Positions 51,602-63,749 are shown, counted from the first letter of the stretch. The stretch is 64,000 nt of DNA from Euclidia mi (GCA_944739405.2 OX123205.2:36972475-37036474), one strand, 5' to 3'. Program-made: numbers and translations. Notes: generated from the sequence alone by a model not told the origin.

Positions 51602-54600
51602 CTGTAACGGGAACGAGGCATAAGTATGTCAAGTGGAAAATTATAATAGCGACATCTAGTTTTGAGTTTTAGAATTATCCGCGAAAATTTACGGGAAAAT
51701 TGTGATGACATCTAGTTTTTTATTTCAGAACTAAAATCATCTTTATGCATTTTTCTATGGATGGTTTTAAATATTTATAGCGCCATCTAGTTTCTACAAT
51801 TAAGTCATCATCTACACATAGTGACAAAGGGCTCTACTATTTTGAGTTAAAATAACAATGTGATTGTAAATCAATTGTCATATTTGGTCTGTGCTTTATG
51901 CAAAAGGTAATATTCAGTCAAATCCGGTTATACTAGTAAGCGGACCAAGTTGCAACTGGGGTAACGCTAGGAGGTAGACTTGAAAAAGCTTTGAGATATA
52001 AAGTGTTCTTACCTTCATCCTGTCATCTTTCTTGATAAGCGCTCCCTTATTATCCCTCCATACAACGTGCGGTTTGGGATGTCCCTTGACCCTGCAGGGC
52101 AGCACGATGTTGGTGCCGATAGTGTCCACGTACATCTCGTACGTGACGACGATGCGCGGCGTCAGCGGGAACAGCTTGGCGCGCTCTGAGAGTGTGCTGT
52201 CGCCATCTGTTGGGGAGTAGTGGAAGTTTACAAAAATGTTCCGAGATTTAAATTTTATAAATGACTCCATTTATGGATGGATAAGTGGAAATATTTTCGT
52301 TGCTTTTTATATAGCTAAAGCCGTCTATAATTGTAATATATGTATAATTACGAGGACCACATGTTTGCATTTTTCAAGCAGTGCTAGCAGTACTTGAACT
52401 TAGTGTTATGCCCCAATTAATGAGTTAAATACGTCGCGAATAGTATAAAATTGCATTTTTTTATATTTATTAGTACTTTCTACGATCTTTGTGACCTCCT
52501 ATGTCGCTTTAATTAGAACGTTATTTGACGCACTGCTCGCCTCATTTCAAGTTATAAAACGAGTTTCAAGAGGATCAGTTCGGAGCTTAGTCGCGGTCTG
52601 TAGCCCAATGGATCGCGTTCGGGTTGTTCATCAACGGGAAACTTTTCTACGCAAGCAATCCATTGGCGTACAAACTCGCTCTACGCCTCCAAGTGCTCTA
52701 AGCTTGGATTAAATCAAGATGAAATGCATTGGAATATCTTGGGTCACTTTTCTGGGCGCCTGGGTCTTCATAAAACCTTGGTGTGAGGTTTCTTAGGTGT
52801 CCAGCCTAGAATTTCTAATAACCAAAATTCTAAGCTGAGCACTAGACCGTACTGGGGTGGGCAAAGCCCACCCGACCCCTCTTCGAAATACACCTAAAAT
52901 CGTAGCAGAGAGAATCTACAAAACGAAAGATGAATAAAATAATAATAAAAAGTACAAACCTGTGCTATAAACCACAGTGGTAGCCCGCGCAGTCTTGGCC
53001 CCAGCCGTCACCACGCACGTGTACACGTCTTGGTCCACCGTCCGAGTGACGAGCAGCGTCGATATCACCCGCGCGAGAGAGGATGGGTTGCTGTCTATTA
53101 ACTCGTTTGATTCTACGTCGTACTGGAAAGGAGAAATGGAAAAATGTTAGCAGTCTGTAAATGTTTTTGATGTGAGAGATGACGCTATTTGAAATTATTT
53201 CTAACCTTAAAGAAATAGATTCAGATCGCGGTTTAAATATAAGAGCGTATGATAGGTACATATCGAATCGAGATGATACGTCATACGGCTAAAGTTGTAC
53301 TAAGTCTCACCTCGATTCGATAGGCGTGTATAAACCGTACTAAGTGCCCGGTAGCAAAACAACCCAAAAAAAATTTACATATACTGTGATCGCAAAAGTG
53401 GAAAATAGAAGGGGAGGCCTTGGCCCAGCAGTGGGATATAAAATAGGCTATTAATATGAATAATAAATAAATAATACTGAAAAGTTAAGCTCCTTACCTC
53501 ATAAACCGGCGCATCGTTTTTGAACCAATGTATAGATGGCGCCGGTGCGCCGACCGCGTCGCAGGTTAGTTCCAGCACTTCGCCGCTAGAGTGCGAGTAC
53601 GTGGCGCGTGGTCGGTGTGTGATCGTTAGGAACCTTCGGGCGCCTGACGTTTTAGCAGAGGTTACAGCTGGAAAGAAGAGATATTTTTTGTTAATATAAA
53701 GGATATAAAAACAAATCAAAGAATTATAAGAAAATCTAAATGTTTGCATGTTGGACTTTTAATTGGCGTATGCACACTATGCACTAAGCAAATGAGAATG
53801 CTACAACTAGTGCGTTTTTATAGTATAGGCTTCATTGCGATAAGAATAATATACAATTTATGAAAGAGAGAAGAAAAATCGCATTCTTGATAACGCCTCT
53901 AGCGGAATTATTGGAGTACTACACGAAGACGGCGGACGCTGTCCATGAAATTCTCCATAGAATTGTGATAAGATTATATGGATAGACTTATTATGGACCT
54001 TATGTATTGTATCGATGACAAGAAATTGTTGTATGATAATAATAGTGAAACATTAAGACATTATGTTATAGTTTATAGTTGTTCAAATTTGATTGGTTCT
54101 GCTATTCGATACTAGATGACGTAACTTTACTTAGACATGAAAACTAATTTCATTGCTAAGATATTTATAATAATTATATACTAATATTACTAAATACTTT
54201 AAATATACTATGTTCATTGCATAGCGCTGCTGGCCCATTCAGCGTTTGAATATTTAGCATTTTTACCAATTTTTTTTATAGAAGCGACCCTGGCAGCCAG
54301 ACCGTTACCAACAGCCAGTAGGGCAAATATGCATGGAAAGATATTATATCGACGAATGACTTAAATGGGATCCATGCGTTCACAAACTCTGAACATGCCC
54401 CTAGCTTTCTTTCGGCTAGCGTAAGTTTCAGCATCCCCATATCAATTAGGTATCTTATATATCCCATATGAAGCATACTATATAATCATAGTACCTTAGC
54501 CCGCTGTCAAGTCCGTGTTTGATAGAAGAATGGTTTTATTATGCGAACAATTTTCGTATATTTTCAAAATGCCCCATCCGCGAGACCAATTAAAAAAAAT

Positions 54601-56528
54601 TAAAAGTATGGAAATTGTTCCTGTCGACTAGTCAAAAATTCGGACTCGACTAGCTTATCTTTCGGTTGACGAAAATTTCAGCATTCCCTTTTCCCTCCCC
54701 TTTTCATCAATGTCCTAGCGTTATCCCGGTTGCATCCGAGACTTACGAGCCTTGGAGACCGGGGCCGCTTTCAGTCTAACGAGGATTCACAGAATATCAG
54801 CTTCCCTCCCCTTTTATGTAACTGAATTTATCCTTCACATCACAGGAATTTATCGGAGTTCCTTTCACCTTATTGACTCACGCCTGTAATCCCCGAAGGG
54901 GTAGGCAGAGGTGTTATATTACAGCCACATTTCGCCATGAATTTTTAGATCCCACGTAATAGGGGGCGAGCCTATTGCCGTTACCAGGCATATCACCAGA
55001 CTCCGTGCTGCTACTGAGAATTCGGAAAAACCCAGTAACACTTTCGATCGAACCCGGGACCGCCGGTCAGCAGTCGCATACGCTATCCACTGGACCACAG
55101 AGGCAGTCCTTCCATCTTTCATCACATAAATATGCAATAATATAAATGCAAGAGCAATGATTGTGCATAACCAGTATTCTTATGCATCGCATCGATTGGA
55201 ACTCATTGGCGCAATTGATTCGCTACTTGGATCGTTGGAAGACCACCCAGCATTCACTTTGCATCAATGAATGTATATTGGTAAGAATGTTGAGGGTCTT
55301 TGGTCAGGACCTGTTTCATGAAGATGAATATTTATTGAACGCTTTGAGCGCCAGGGGCAAACGAATGCGATGATTTGTTTTTCAGCTACGAATCTTGAAA
55401 CTTGACGGCATGACTGTATCAAGCAAGGCCTAATACGATACCAATGAATACAGATACATAAAAGCGCAGTTCTTAAGGATTTCGTGTGCCGATTTCAAGT
55501 GGAGACTATCTCCAGTTTAGTTCGTAGTTAGCGCCGTGGCGGCCCTGGTGTCGTTCTCCGTCTCTCTTGCTCTCGTAGTTTAGATACACAGGAGGAACAT
55601 TCGTCTCTCTTGCTCTCGTAGAGACAGCTGTCACAGCGCCACGCCGCCAAGCGGCAATTTGGGTCACAGAAACTTTGTCGTCAGAGGGCCCATAGGAAAT
55701 GCGCCTCTATGTAAATATCTGAGCTCTTTGACGATACGCATTGCCGAGTACTGGGCTAAAACCTTATGACAAGTGTTGCCATCGACACGAAAAGAAGCTA
55801 CGAAACCACAGGCACCTACCAAAATAATGAAGATCCATTGCTTCGTTTCCTTTTATAGACTTTAGTTCCTACAATAGACTTAAACTTAGTAGCTACTTTA
55901 CCCCGGTTGCATCAAAGATTCTCATTCTTATCTAGGACGGCTCATAACTATTGCCAAAGATCTTCGAGACAATGCGCGCTGTGCGAAGCACGGGGCAAGC
56001 GATTATTAACAATTCAATAGTCAAATAACTTCGAAAAGGTAGTGAAATTGAATCCTATATCCTTTGCATGGCAGTCTGTTGGTATCTCCACTAGGCTATC
56101 GCCTTAAATCTAGTTATATTCAAAACTAAATAATAAAGACACTCAAAAGTGTAAATGGGTTTTTTCGAATTCTCAGTAGCAGCCCGGAGTCTGGTGCTGT
56201 GCCCGGTAACGGCTCACCCCCTATTACGTGGGTGCTAAAAATTCATGGCGAAATGTTGGTGTGATATTCAATTCAACCTGCCTACCTCTTCGGGAATTCA
56301 GGCGTGAATTTATAATTAATAAACATGTCTGTTGATATCTCCTGGCTATCGTTGCCTTTTATATACAAAAGTTATATACAAGCTAATTATATACAAAAGT
56401 TGATGAAAATACTCACCATTATTTTCAATGTTATTTTCTAATTCTGAAAGCAGTTTCATATGTTTGTTGACGTTTGCTGAGCGCGTCGTGCCGAGAAGCA
56501 CCGACGCGAAGAGGAGTACCAGATACAT
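51437..56528 (-). CDS. ImpL2: IMP-L2: secreted two-Ig insulin/IGF-like peptide binding protein (5 coding exons)
   Basis: Exons (minus strand) 56528-56417, 53667-53498, 53122-52960, 52206-52013 and 51601-51479 all have GT donors and AG acceptors and join in frame (intron phases 1, 0, 1, 0). The product starts with a signal peptide (MYLVLLFASVLLGTTRSA, likely cut after residue 18). Two Ig domains follow. Ig1 has Cys73 (LELTCDAVG), Trp85 and Cys130 (DVYTCVVTAG). Ig2 has Cys186 (IVLPCRVKG), Trp198 and Cys235 (GEFTCYATNVFG), then KTFVYPAR at 247-254. This layout and the C-terminal TFVYP are typical of insect IMP-L2, about 266 aa in Drosophila, where it is secreted, binds insulin-like peptides and antagonises insulin signalling. 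Reading through after exon 5 gives 267 aa with a stop at 51439-51437. A strong donor (GTAAGT, 51478-51473) could instead lead to a short last exon to the left. Intron 1 (2.7 kb) holds SINE and MITE copies. Family assignment is firm; the 3' end is open. Confidence 0.9.
51905..51976 (+). repeat. Same repeat, fragment in ImpL2 intron 4
   Basis: GTCAAATCCGGTTATACTAG and GGGGTAACGCTAGGAGG. Confidence 0.6.
52013..52206 (-). CDS. ImpL2: ImpL2 coding exon 4 (first half of Ig2)
   Basis: 194 nt. Acceptor CCCAACAG, donor GTAAGA. It encodes residues 149-213: inter-Ig linker, then IVLPCRVKGHPKPHVVWRD with the Ig2 cysteine and tryptophan. It ends in phase 0. Confidence 0.92.
52960..53122 (-). CDS. ImpL2: ImpL2 coding exon 3 (second half of Ig1)
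   Basis: 163 nt. Acceptor CTTTCCAG, donor GTTTGT. It encodes residues 95-148 with LLVTRTVDQDVYTCVVTAG, the F/G-strand region of Ig1 with its second cysteine. Confidence 0.9.
53403..53450 (+). repeat. GAGGCC..CAGCAGTGG tail fragment in ImpL2 intron 2
   Basis: GGGGAGGCCTTGGCCCAGCA, GTGGGATATAAAATAGGC. Confidence 0.45.
53498..53667 (-). CDS. ImpL2: ImpL2 coding exon 2 (first half of Ig1)
   Basis: 170 nt. The acceptor is a pyrimidine tract ending CCAG before 53667 and the donor is GTAAGG after 53498. It encodes residues 38-94, including the first Ig1 cysteine and the HWFK tryptophan. Frame is kept by adding the single G from exon 1. Confidence 0.9.
54544..54632. repeat. Palindromic foldback element, degenerate (ImpL2 intron 1)
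   Basis: GAACAATTTTCGTATATTTT and GTATGGAAATTGTTCC remain of the two arms. Confidence 0.5.
54705..54805 (-). repeat. Same repeat, reverse (ImpL2 intron 1)
   Basis: CCTAGCGTTATCCCGGTTGC and TCAGTCTAACGAGGATTC. Confidence 0.45.
54872..55107 (-). mobile_element. tRNA-derived SINE in ImpL2 intron 1
   Basis: Reverse copy from ACTCACGCCTG to TCCACTGGACCACAGAGGCA; small deletion in the B-box region. Confidence 0.8.
55441..55730 (-). repeat. MITE-like element A in ImpL2 intron 1
   Basis: Near full-length reverse copy, CCAATGAATACAG to GAGCTCTTTG, inside the 2.7-kb first intron. Confidence 0.7.
55990..56106 (-). repeat. tRNA-derived SINE, head fragment (ImpL2 intron 1)
   Basis: CTCCACTAGGCTATCGCC and GATTATTAACAATTCAATAG match the reversed head. 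Confidence 0.5.
56158..56325 (+). repeat. Same SINE family, 5'-truncated (ImpL2 intron 1)
   Basis: TTTTTTCGAATTCTCAGTAG to TTCAGGCGTGAATTTATAA. Confidence 0.7.
56417..56528 (-). CDS. ImpL2: ImpL2 coding exon 1 (signal peptide)
   Basis: 112 nt: ATG at 56528, signal peptide and a short Asn/Glu-rich linker ending ENNIENN. The donor is GTGAGT just after 56417, phase 1. The ATG is the first one before a strongly hydrophobic stretch. Confidence 0.88.
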
Positions 56529-56584
56529 TGTATTATATCTGTAACGTAGTTGCTAATACTGCGGAGATTCTGGGAGCGAGGTAT
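56529..56584 (-). other. ImpL2: Putative 5' UTR of ImpL2 ending at a splice acceptor
   Basis: Upstream of the ATG a TTGTTCCAG acceptor-like site ends at 56585. This suggests that the start codon exon is not the first exon and that about 56 nt of leader are spliced to a distal exon. Confidence 0.4.
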
Positions 56585-57034
56585 CTGGAACAAGCAGAGA
56601 TTATCTTTAATATACAATATAATTGATTGAATCAGGCGTTACTTGGCGGAACTCCATTGTGACCTAATGGAAGGAAAGAGGAACCCACCACGCACCCTCG
56701 GATTGACCACCCAACTACCTATTGCAATAGAAAAAGGTTGACAATACCGAACTCCTCTAAAAGGATAAGGGATATGGTATGGGTTCCAGGAAGATACCTG
56801 ACTTTCAGTATCCCGCTGTATGCGCGAGGCATGCCTCGTGGAGAGGCGAAACACATGTCGAAGAATAGTCGCCGCATTCCTTCCATTAGGTTGATATACA
56901 AGTCGTTATAGACAAATTTTAGGTATAGCTTCAGCATCTGCAGCCATTTATAAAATGTTATTAAGTGTTTTACATATTTTTCGTGCGTGCAATTTTCGAA
57001 ATCCTTACTTATCCATCGGTGCATAGGACATTAA

Positions 57035-57228
57035 TTATAGAACAGGGTGCCGGGGTAAATACATCGATATTGTACCTAATTACAAACATTTCACACTAAC
57101 TTTGAGCCTAAATATCTCCTGAACCAGTGATTTCCCAGGTATGGTACCGAAGTAAAAAATGTTCGTAATGATCGGTACAATATGGAGTTTCAGTTTTCGT
57201 TAAAGGTCTTTTTACGCCCTGTATATGG
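57035..57228. repeat. Repeat with ACGCCCTGTATAT end
   Basis: Second copy of the family at 18793, left part missing. Confidence 0.55.
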
Positions 57229-58452
57229 ATATTAGTAGTTATAGCTTCAGGACCTACAACCATTTATAAAATGGTTAGGATACCCTGCTTACGATGGTCT
57301 AAGAGCCCATGTGCATGATTACTACGTTTAAAATTATGTTTATAATTAAATATTGTAAACCTATGTTATTAATTCTAACACCGTTATCATTAAATACTAT
57401 CCTTATTACGTCATCGCTATTAAAGACAGCTTTGTCCCCGCCCACAAACCAAACAACACAAAAAACCCTTAGTAACAGTACAATACAGTTTTCTTAGAAA
57501 CGGGTCCAGCGGTTCTCGAGTTATTGACGTACAAACATACCGAATGCACCATATTAAAATTTGGAGTACCTACAAAAAAGGGCTTTCGGTGATTCACTCT
57601 AAAAACGCGTTAAGAGACTATAAAACTTTGTCCCTTCCGAGAATTTACTACCTTCCGGCTAGCGACAGCTTTTATGCCCGATTTAGGGTGAAATGCACAG
57701 TTATCGGCCAATGAAATTTAATTTAATTTGATTGTTCTTGATTTTAATCTGATTTTATATTTAATTGTAAGACAGTAAAAATGGTTCCGAAACTTCTTTA
57801 AAAAGGTGGATGTAATTAGGTTATACTTTTTGTGTAGTAAACATTTAGATTGTTAATGTCACCCCGGGAATATTAAAGTTTATATTAATACTAGCTAGTC
57901 ATCGCGGCTTTTCTTCGTGTGTGTCGGCTATTGGTGCAAAAATAGCTTATCTGCTATCACTTTGCATAAACTACATTACTGCATTTATTAATATAAAATC
58001 GTCCATTCGCAAAAAATGCAGTAAACAGTATCAAGCATCAATACATTTTCGCATATACTGATGGTAGGATTAAAACGTTAACCCGTACATACTTACTATT
58101 TTTTTTATAACACTGTGATGAATAATAATTTAATACCAAACCTACATAAAGTAAATATATGTATGTGAAGGTTAACCCAATTCCGTGGCTCATTTATTAA
58201 TAACATGGTAAATACTAAAGTCAATAAGTTACAAACTGTGCTAACATCTTAAGCAGACTTATTTTCGGCAAAAATGGCGTAATTTGTACATAATATTATC
58301 TATAATTAGAATGTATGGGTCCCATACAATTAGTTGTGTATGTATTGTGTATTGGAATTTGAATTTTGTTGTCATTTCGTATTGGTTTTATTTCAAAAGC
58401 AAAGGGTATTTGGTGTTTGATATTTCAATATTGTATTTTTATTTTATTTTAT
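57229..58452. other. AT-rich DNA, nothing recognised
   Basis: Upstream region of ImpL2; no shared repeat. Confidence 0.4.
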
Positions 58453-58505
58453 AGACTCACGCCTGTATCCCCGAAGGGGTAGGCAGAGGTGTAATATTAC
58501 ACCCC
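58453..58505 (-). repeat. Same SINE family, 3' tail only
   Basis: ACTCACGCCTGTATCCCCGA and GTAATATTACAC. Confidence 0.65.
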
Positions 58506-58574
58506 CCAATTTTGTATTTAGAAAATTATCGATCGAGATTTAGAATGACCTCAAAGTATGGCTGTGTTGTGTGA

Positions 58575-58650
58575 ACAATAATTAAGAACAAACTTTGCCA
58601 AAGTTTGTTCTTAATTATTGTCATTTTCTTTAGTCGAGCTAAAGAAAATG
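58575..58650. repeat. Two adjacent perfect hairpins
   Basis: 22-bp arms 58575-58596/58600-58621 with 3-nt loop, then CATTTTCTTTAG/CTAAAGAAAATG (58622-58650) with a 5-nt loop. Confidence 0.8.
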
Positions 58651-59214
58651 TTGAAAAGTTAAACTATATTATCCATCAAATTTTCGTTTGCTATCGGATG
58701 ACAACTAAAACTTTTAGATACTACTATTATAAACGGAACAGTATTTAGGAGGGATGAATCAATGTTTTTTACTCTTTGACGGAAAACCACTCAACTGAAC
58801 TTAATGAAATTTTACAGTAATATAGTTTATAAATTAGAATTATATCTAAGTCTTTGTCAAGATAGCCAACAAGCGGTCAGAAGCAAGCTAACAAAAAAAA
58901 AACCCAAAAAATGAAACTTACGCCACGCGACCGATAACATTTATTTACACAAGATTACAACCGGTAAGCTCACCCTATCTGCGTACGATCTTTATCGCAA
59001 TCTGCACGTGTAAGGCAGGAAGTAAAAATTGTTACAGTTAACATAAAATGTTGAGTTTTAACTTGTTGAAACGTGTTTGTTGTAAATGGTGCGATTGTTG
59101 CACATTTATTGGGTGATAAACCTTTTGCTTTATGGTGAAGCTGTTTTAACCAGTTATGGAGATATAAGACACATTTTAGTTTTACGGTTACACACCTGTT
59201 GGGTGTAGTATTTT

Positions 59215-59640
59215 ATAGAATCCTGACAGGGTCGCGTCTAGATAATATGCTTACCCTGTTGGCAACGGATTGCCGACGCACACCGTGGTGGTTTTAGTGA
59301 TTATGGCGGGGAGCCTGTAGGTAGAGACACACCCTTCGTCTGTTCCGCGAAGCGAAGGATAAACCCGTGATTTACTTTTCCTTAATAAGTTCCACAAAAA
59401 ATACTGTATCCCAGCGGAGTCACTGTAAAGTATTTTAACCGCGATTCGCGTGGCTCTGCCGCTAGGATAGGAACCCTCGACAGATACCGCGATGATTTTA
59501 ATGGGTTGGCTAAGAACGCATCTACGAAGGAGTGTGTCACACACGTCTGCTTTCCGAAAGAGGCGGAGGATAAGCCGATGCCTTGGGTTTCCCCGTGAAG
59601 AAATAAAAGATTAAGCTCTCACGCTTACAACGCCGGGGCT
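59215..59640. other. GC-richer block, unassigned
   Basis: Differs from the AT-rich surroundings and keeps a 97-codon reverse frame with no known domain; may be a repeat such as an LTR. Confidence 0.25.
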
Positions 59641-59841
59641 ATGGCTAGTGGTATTATCTCTGCATTGATATTTATATTTATTAAGACGAGCCTCTAAGTC
59701 CTCAAACCAAAGTTTACAAATGGGTAATATAATAGAGTCAAATGCTAAGTAGGTATGTAGAGATCCGACCGTTAAAATTATGTTAAATATCAAAAGCATA
59801 GTTTTTGTAGCTACAGTATTATTTTGGAGAGGCTTAAGTCC

Positions 59842-59970
59842 AGAGGGTCTAGTACGAGTTTGCACTCGATCGTCACGGTGGACGATAGCCTAGTCGACGG
59901 GAACAATTTCCATACATTTTGTAAAAGCGCCCCTAATATAGAGTACCGATCGATAGAGACCGCTAAAGGG
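59842..59970. repeat. Palindromic foldback element, left half
   Basis: AGAGGGTCTAGTACGAG to the core GATAGAGACCGCTA; right arm absent. Confidence 0.75.
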
Positions 59971-61659
59971 TGAAAGGGTGTAGAGGAAATAGGAAACACG
60001 TATTTCTAGGATTTTCAAAGTTCACACACATTTTCAATTCTAATCACTTATCGCCTATACCTAATAAAACAATAAATGAAGCTAATGTGTACCGAAATTT
60101 CTAATTTATGACATTATTAATACGGAATGTCAATTCATTTGGCGGCGTTGTCACGTATCCCCGATAATAAGACATATGCGCTTAGAATAATAATGATACT
60201 ATTACATAATATTATTTAATAATGAATCATACATCAAAAGAATGTCTCGGTAACATATTTAGTTATTGAGATAATAGCACGTCATTTCCCGTGAGTTTTT
60301 CACTCAGTAAGTAGTAACGGTATATTATGATCCCGATACATTGTGTATTTAGGTGGAGAAGTTACCGTTATTCCTAGGAATTTGGATGGGTTGATATATA
60401 ATATTGATGTTATGAATTATAATATTTATCATTCTTCTGAAGTATGATTTTAAAGATGGTTGTATGGATGGTTGTTAGAAAAGTTACTAAATGGGCGTTG
60501 AAAAGCTTTTCAGTATATAGCTTACCTATTTTTACATAGGCTTAGCTTGGCAAGAAACTCGACAGCCAAGCGAGCGGCGTCACAGGCACAAGCATATAGT
60601 TTAATATTTTATCTATGGTTTTCAATCATTAAAGCATACATAGTTTCATATCTGCATAAATTATTTTAAACTTTCGAGAACTGTATACATTTTGTGATAC
60701 TTATCTATAAAATCGTATCATCTTAATATGTTCTGAAGGCGTTACGTAAGTCGTACTAAGTAAGTATTTGATACTAATATCTTATCATGTTTGTTTCAGG
60801 CAATAGACGCAAGCAAGTAAGTTTACATATTTAAAAGTCACCTTCTCCGATTTTTCCAATAAAAGAATAGAAATCGTCTTGAATTTATTTTTATTTTTAA
60901 CTGTTTTTACTTGTTTAACTTTCCGTCGCCTGCATTAAACTCTTTCACAAAAATTCTTCTGCACAGATTTGCATGTAATTTTGAAATAACATAGCTTATA
61001 GTCCTTATAACCAACTCACATGCGAGTGAAGCCGCAGGTAAAAGTTCATCATATTATCGAGTCATTAATAAACTGGCGCATACAAACGAACTATGAATTT
61101 ACTTTTATTTTTCGTTTCCGCAAGGAAACCTTCTTTACCTTCTTTTAATTCAACATTCGTTTTAGGGACGGAAGCTTTACAAAATATTTCTTTAGCCTAC
61201 GTTTATATCAAACTTTGCACAGATAACGCTAGAACTAAATTTTGATCCATATTTAGCCCATGTAAAACATTTGAATTCGTTAGCTACCGATCATGAGGTA
61301 TTGCCTATTGCGATTCTGACATTCCGTTTCGCCGCAGTATCAAAGTTTGAGTTATATTAAGCTACTTAACCCTCAGGGGTATTCAGGCGCGGCTGAAGTT
61401 TATATAATGTTATTAGATTTTAATATCGTGATTACCTTGGCGGCTTGAACTTTAACTCTATTTTGGGAAATTTAAATTCCTCGAATGTATTTTCTGTATT
61501 TGATTAAACGGAGTAATATAACATTTCTAGGAATAACTATTTCGTTCATGGAAACACTGTGTAGTCAACCAATAATCACATTAAAATAGAACAATATTAA
61601 TAAAAATGCTTGATCGATTGGCACCTTTTTGCGGCACGTAAATTTTTCTTATGTTCAAA
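59971..61659. other. AT-rich DNA, nothing recognised
   Basis: No ORF of note, no repeat shared with the rest of the window. Confidence 0.4.
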
Positions 61660-61866
61660 CTAGAGGATATCCGCCCGCAAGGTGAACCGACGACGCCGCC
61701 CGCGACGATTTTGTTCGGACCGCGGCCGGCGCGCGGCGCGGCGGTTGGAACTGTTGAAAGCCGGCGGCACAAAATCGGTCTGTGTAGAGAGTCTTAGAGG
61801 AGGCCTATATTCAGCAGTGGACTGGGTCTTCCAGGACTAGGCTTCAGGCTGTGATGATGATGAATT
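61660..61866 (+). repeat. GC-rich repeat with GATGATGAT tail
   Basis: A very GC-rich 110-bp stretch (GCGGCCGGCGCGCGGCGCGG) followed by GGAGGCCTATATTCAGCAGT and GGCTGTGATGATGATGA, a SINE-type tail. In the minus direction its left edge reads ATCCTCTAGT, like a Helitron end. Confidence 0.45.
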
Positions 61867-62399
61867 TATATGTTTGTAAAGTTCGACGCTACAATCGGAT
61901 GTTTTATAGCGCAAGAGTAGTTAGAATATATATAATATAGTAAATCATAGTAGTAAAGTCCAAATTGATATAGGTACAACAAAATATTGACCGTATAAGT
62001 AAAGTTAAAATTTGTATGCTACCTACGGAATGGGGAGTAAATTATTTTTAGATAGATTATAATGTTCTCTCTCTATCTGATTATACCTACTGGTTAGTTT
62101 AGTATTAATGAAAGTATACTCTTTTTTTTCTATTTTTAATTTTTACAATTCATTGTATGAAGTTCTGTTATCCTTGATAGGTTAGTAATTAATCTGTGGT
62201 AAGGAATAACAGTCCACTTCCCTACAGATGTAACGCTATCTAACAATTTCTGAACAAAAGTAACTGAATGAAACATTATTATATTTGTTTACAATTTTAT
62301 AAAAGTTAATCTATAGGTTTGCTAATCAAAATTGTTTTTCCTTTCTGTTTTTAAAACACTTATATGGCACAAAGAATAGGTAAAGCAACGTACGAAAGA

Positions 62400-62492
62400 A
62401 CACCCACAAGACAAGAATCAAACCCGCGACCCTCGACGCATTTGTTAAATGGAAGATGACTGCTTTAACCACAAAACTATCGCTGACAGCAG
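62400..62492 (-). repeat. SINE-like tRNA head fragment
   Basis: CAAGAATCAAACCCGCGACC and TGGTTAAAGC on the reverse strand look like B and A boxes. Confidence 0.4.
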
Positions 62493-62513
62493 GCAATACA
62501 AAAATATACTTAC

Positions 62514-62612
62514 CCATAGCATTTCTTTCATCGTTTGTCGCTCTAAAATATTTCCGTCAAATTATCCACCAATTTAAACTGTCAAGGGCTCGTCCGCGAC
62601 GTAGTTTACACT
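62514..62612 (-). promoter_or_regulatory. Candidate distal first exon / start site for ImpL2
   Basis: On the minus strand an arthropod initiator TCAGT (A at 62612) is followed about 99 nt later by a consensus donor GGTAAGTA (62514/62513). It lies 6 kb upstream of the ATG exon in otherwise non-repeat DNA. The link to ImpL2 is inference from position, strand and splice signals only. No TATA box was recognised. Confidence 0.22.
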
Positions 62613-62814
62613 GACATGAGTCACCGTAGTATGTGTCCCTTCTACAATCAGCTGACTAGGCAAGAATGATGCAATACCCAACGCGACGTCGATCAGCCGA
62701 ATGCGCTAGTTGTTGCTACCGAAATTTGGCAATACATGTTTTATTTATAAGCCAACTGGCTATTGGTTTTAGAGGTAAATGTGGGAAGTTTATATTTTCT
62801 TGTTGCAAGAATAT

Positions 62815-63070
62815 GCCTCGTTGGTCTCGCGGCATAAATGTGCGCGTGGGATTGGGAGGTCTCGGGTTCGATTCCCGGGTCGGGCAAAGTGTTATTGGGT
62901 TTTTCCGTATGGAAATTCTCGGTAGCAGCACGGAGTCTGGTAATGTGCCCGGTACGGCAATAGGCTCGCCCCCTATTACGTAGGACCTAAAAATTTAGCG
63001 AAATGAGGGTGCAATATTACACCTCTGCCTACCCCTTCGGGGATACAGGCGTGAGTATATAAAAAAAAAG
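62815..63070 (+). mobile_element. tRNA-derived SINE, alternative head, TSD AAGAATAT
   Basis: GCCTCGTTGGTCTCGCGGCA head as at 17960. AAGAATAT lies on both sides of the element. Confidence 0.8.
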
Positions 63071-63186
63071 AATATTTGCAACGATGAATATGCCTTTCAG
63101 TTATAGAATTCTGTATTAATTGCTCTCTTAGTTGTCTTGAAAGACTAACCAGACTTGAAATTATGATGATGATAAAGATAATGAAT

Positions 63187-63346
63187 ACTCAGTAGCAGCA
63201 CGGAGTCTGGTGATGTGACCGGTAACGGCAATAGGCTCGCCCTATAATACGTGGGACATAAAAACTCATGGCCAAATGTGGGTGTAATATATAAGACCTC
63301 TGCGTACCCCTTCGGGGATACAGGCGTGAGTCTATAAACAAATAAA
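63187..63346 (+). repeat. Same SINE family, 5'-truncated
   Basis: ACTCAGTAGCAGCACGGAGT to the hairpin and GAGTCTATAAA. Confidence 0.75.
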
Positions 63347-63749
63347 ATTGTGATAGTATATGGGATATTTGTTTAATTTGGGAATGAGCTTAAAGATAGC
63401 GTGAGCCTATGGAGTCGGAAAATTCGGTTTTGGAATGTAATTATTATGAATCATATTTTGGGATTGAAATATTTTCTGAAAATGTTTAATATATCTCGCT
63501 ACAAATCAAGGAATCAATAAAAATCTTTGTGAGTTTTTATGTTGATACAACCGGCGCTTGCGGCGTTCGGATTATATCAAATTGTAGACGCTTTACAAAG
63601 AACGCATAACGTCATACTATAACTAAGTTCACAGGAAAACACGCTAGCGTTTAACAGGCGACAGTTTAAGACATTGATGGCAGTATAGGTCGTAGGTTTC
63701 CTGCCTATTACTGACATGAGTCTACGACTAACACTAGAAATGTAACTAT

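Noticed and set aside
52491..52712. 73-aa forward frame in ImpL2 intron 3
   Set aside because: No domain; antisense to a transcribed intron and without splice support.
55161..55373. 70-aa forward frame in ImpL2 intron 1
   Set aside because: Plausible composition but no recognisable family and no splice signals judged convincing; left unannotated.
61581..61772. 63-aa reverse frame in the GC-rich island
   Set aside because: Low-complexity Arg/Gly/Pro translation; half of it is AT-rich flank.
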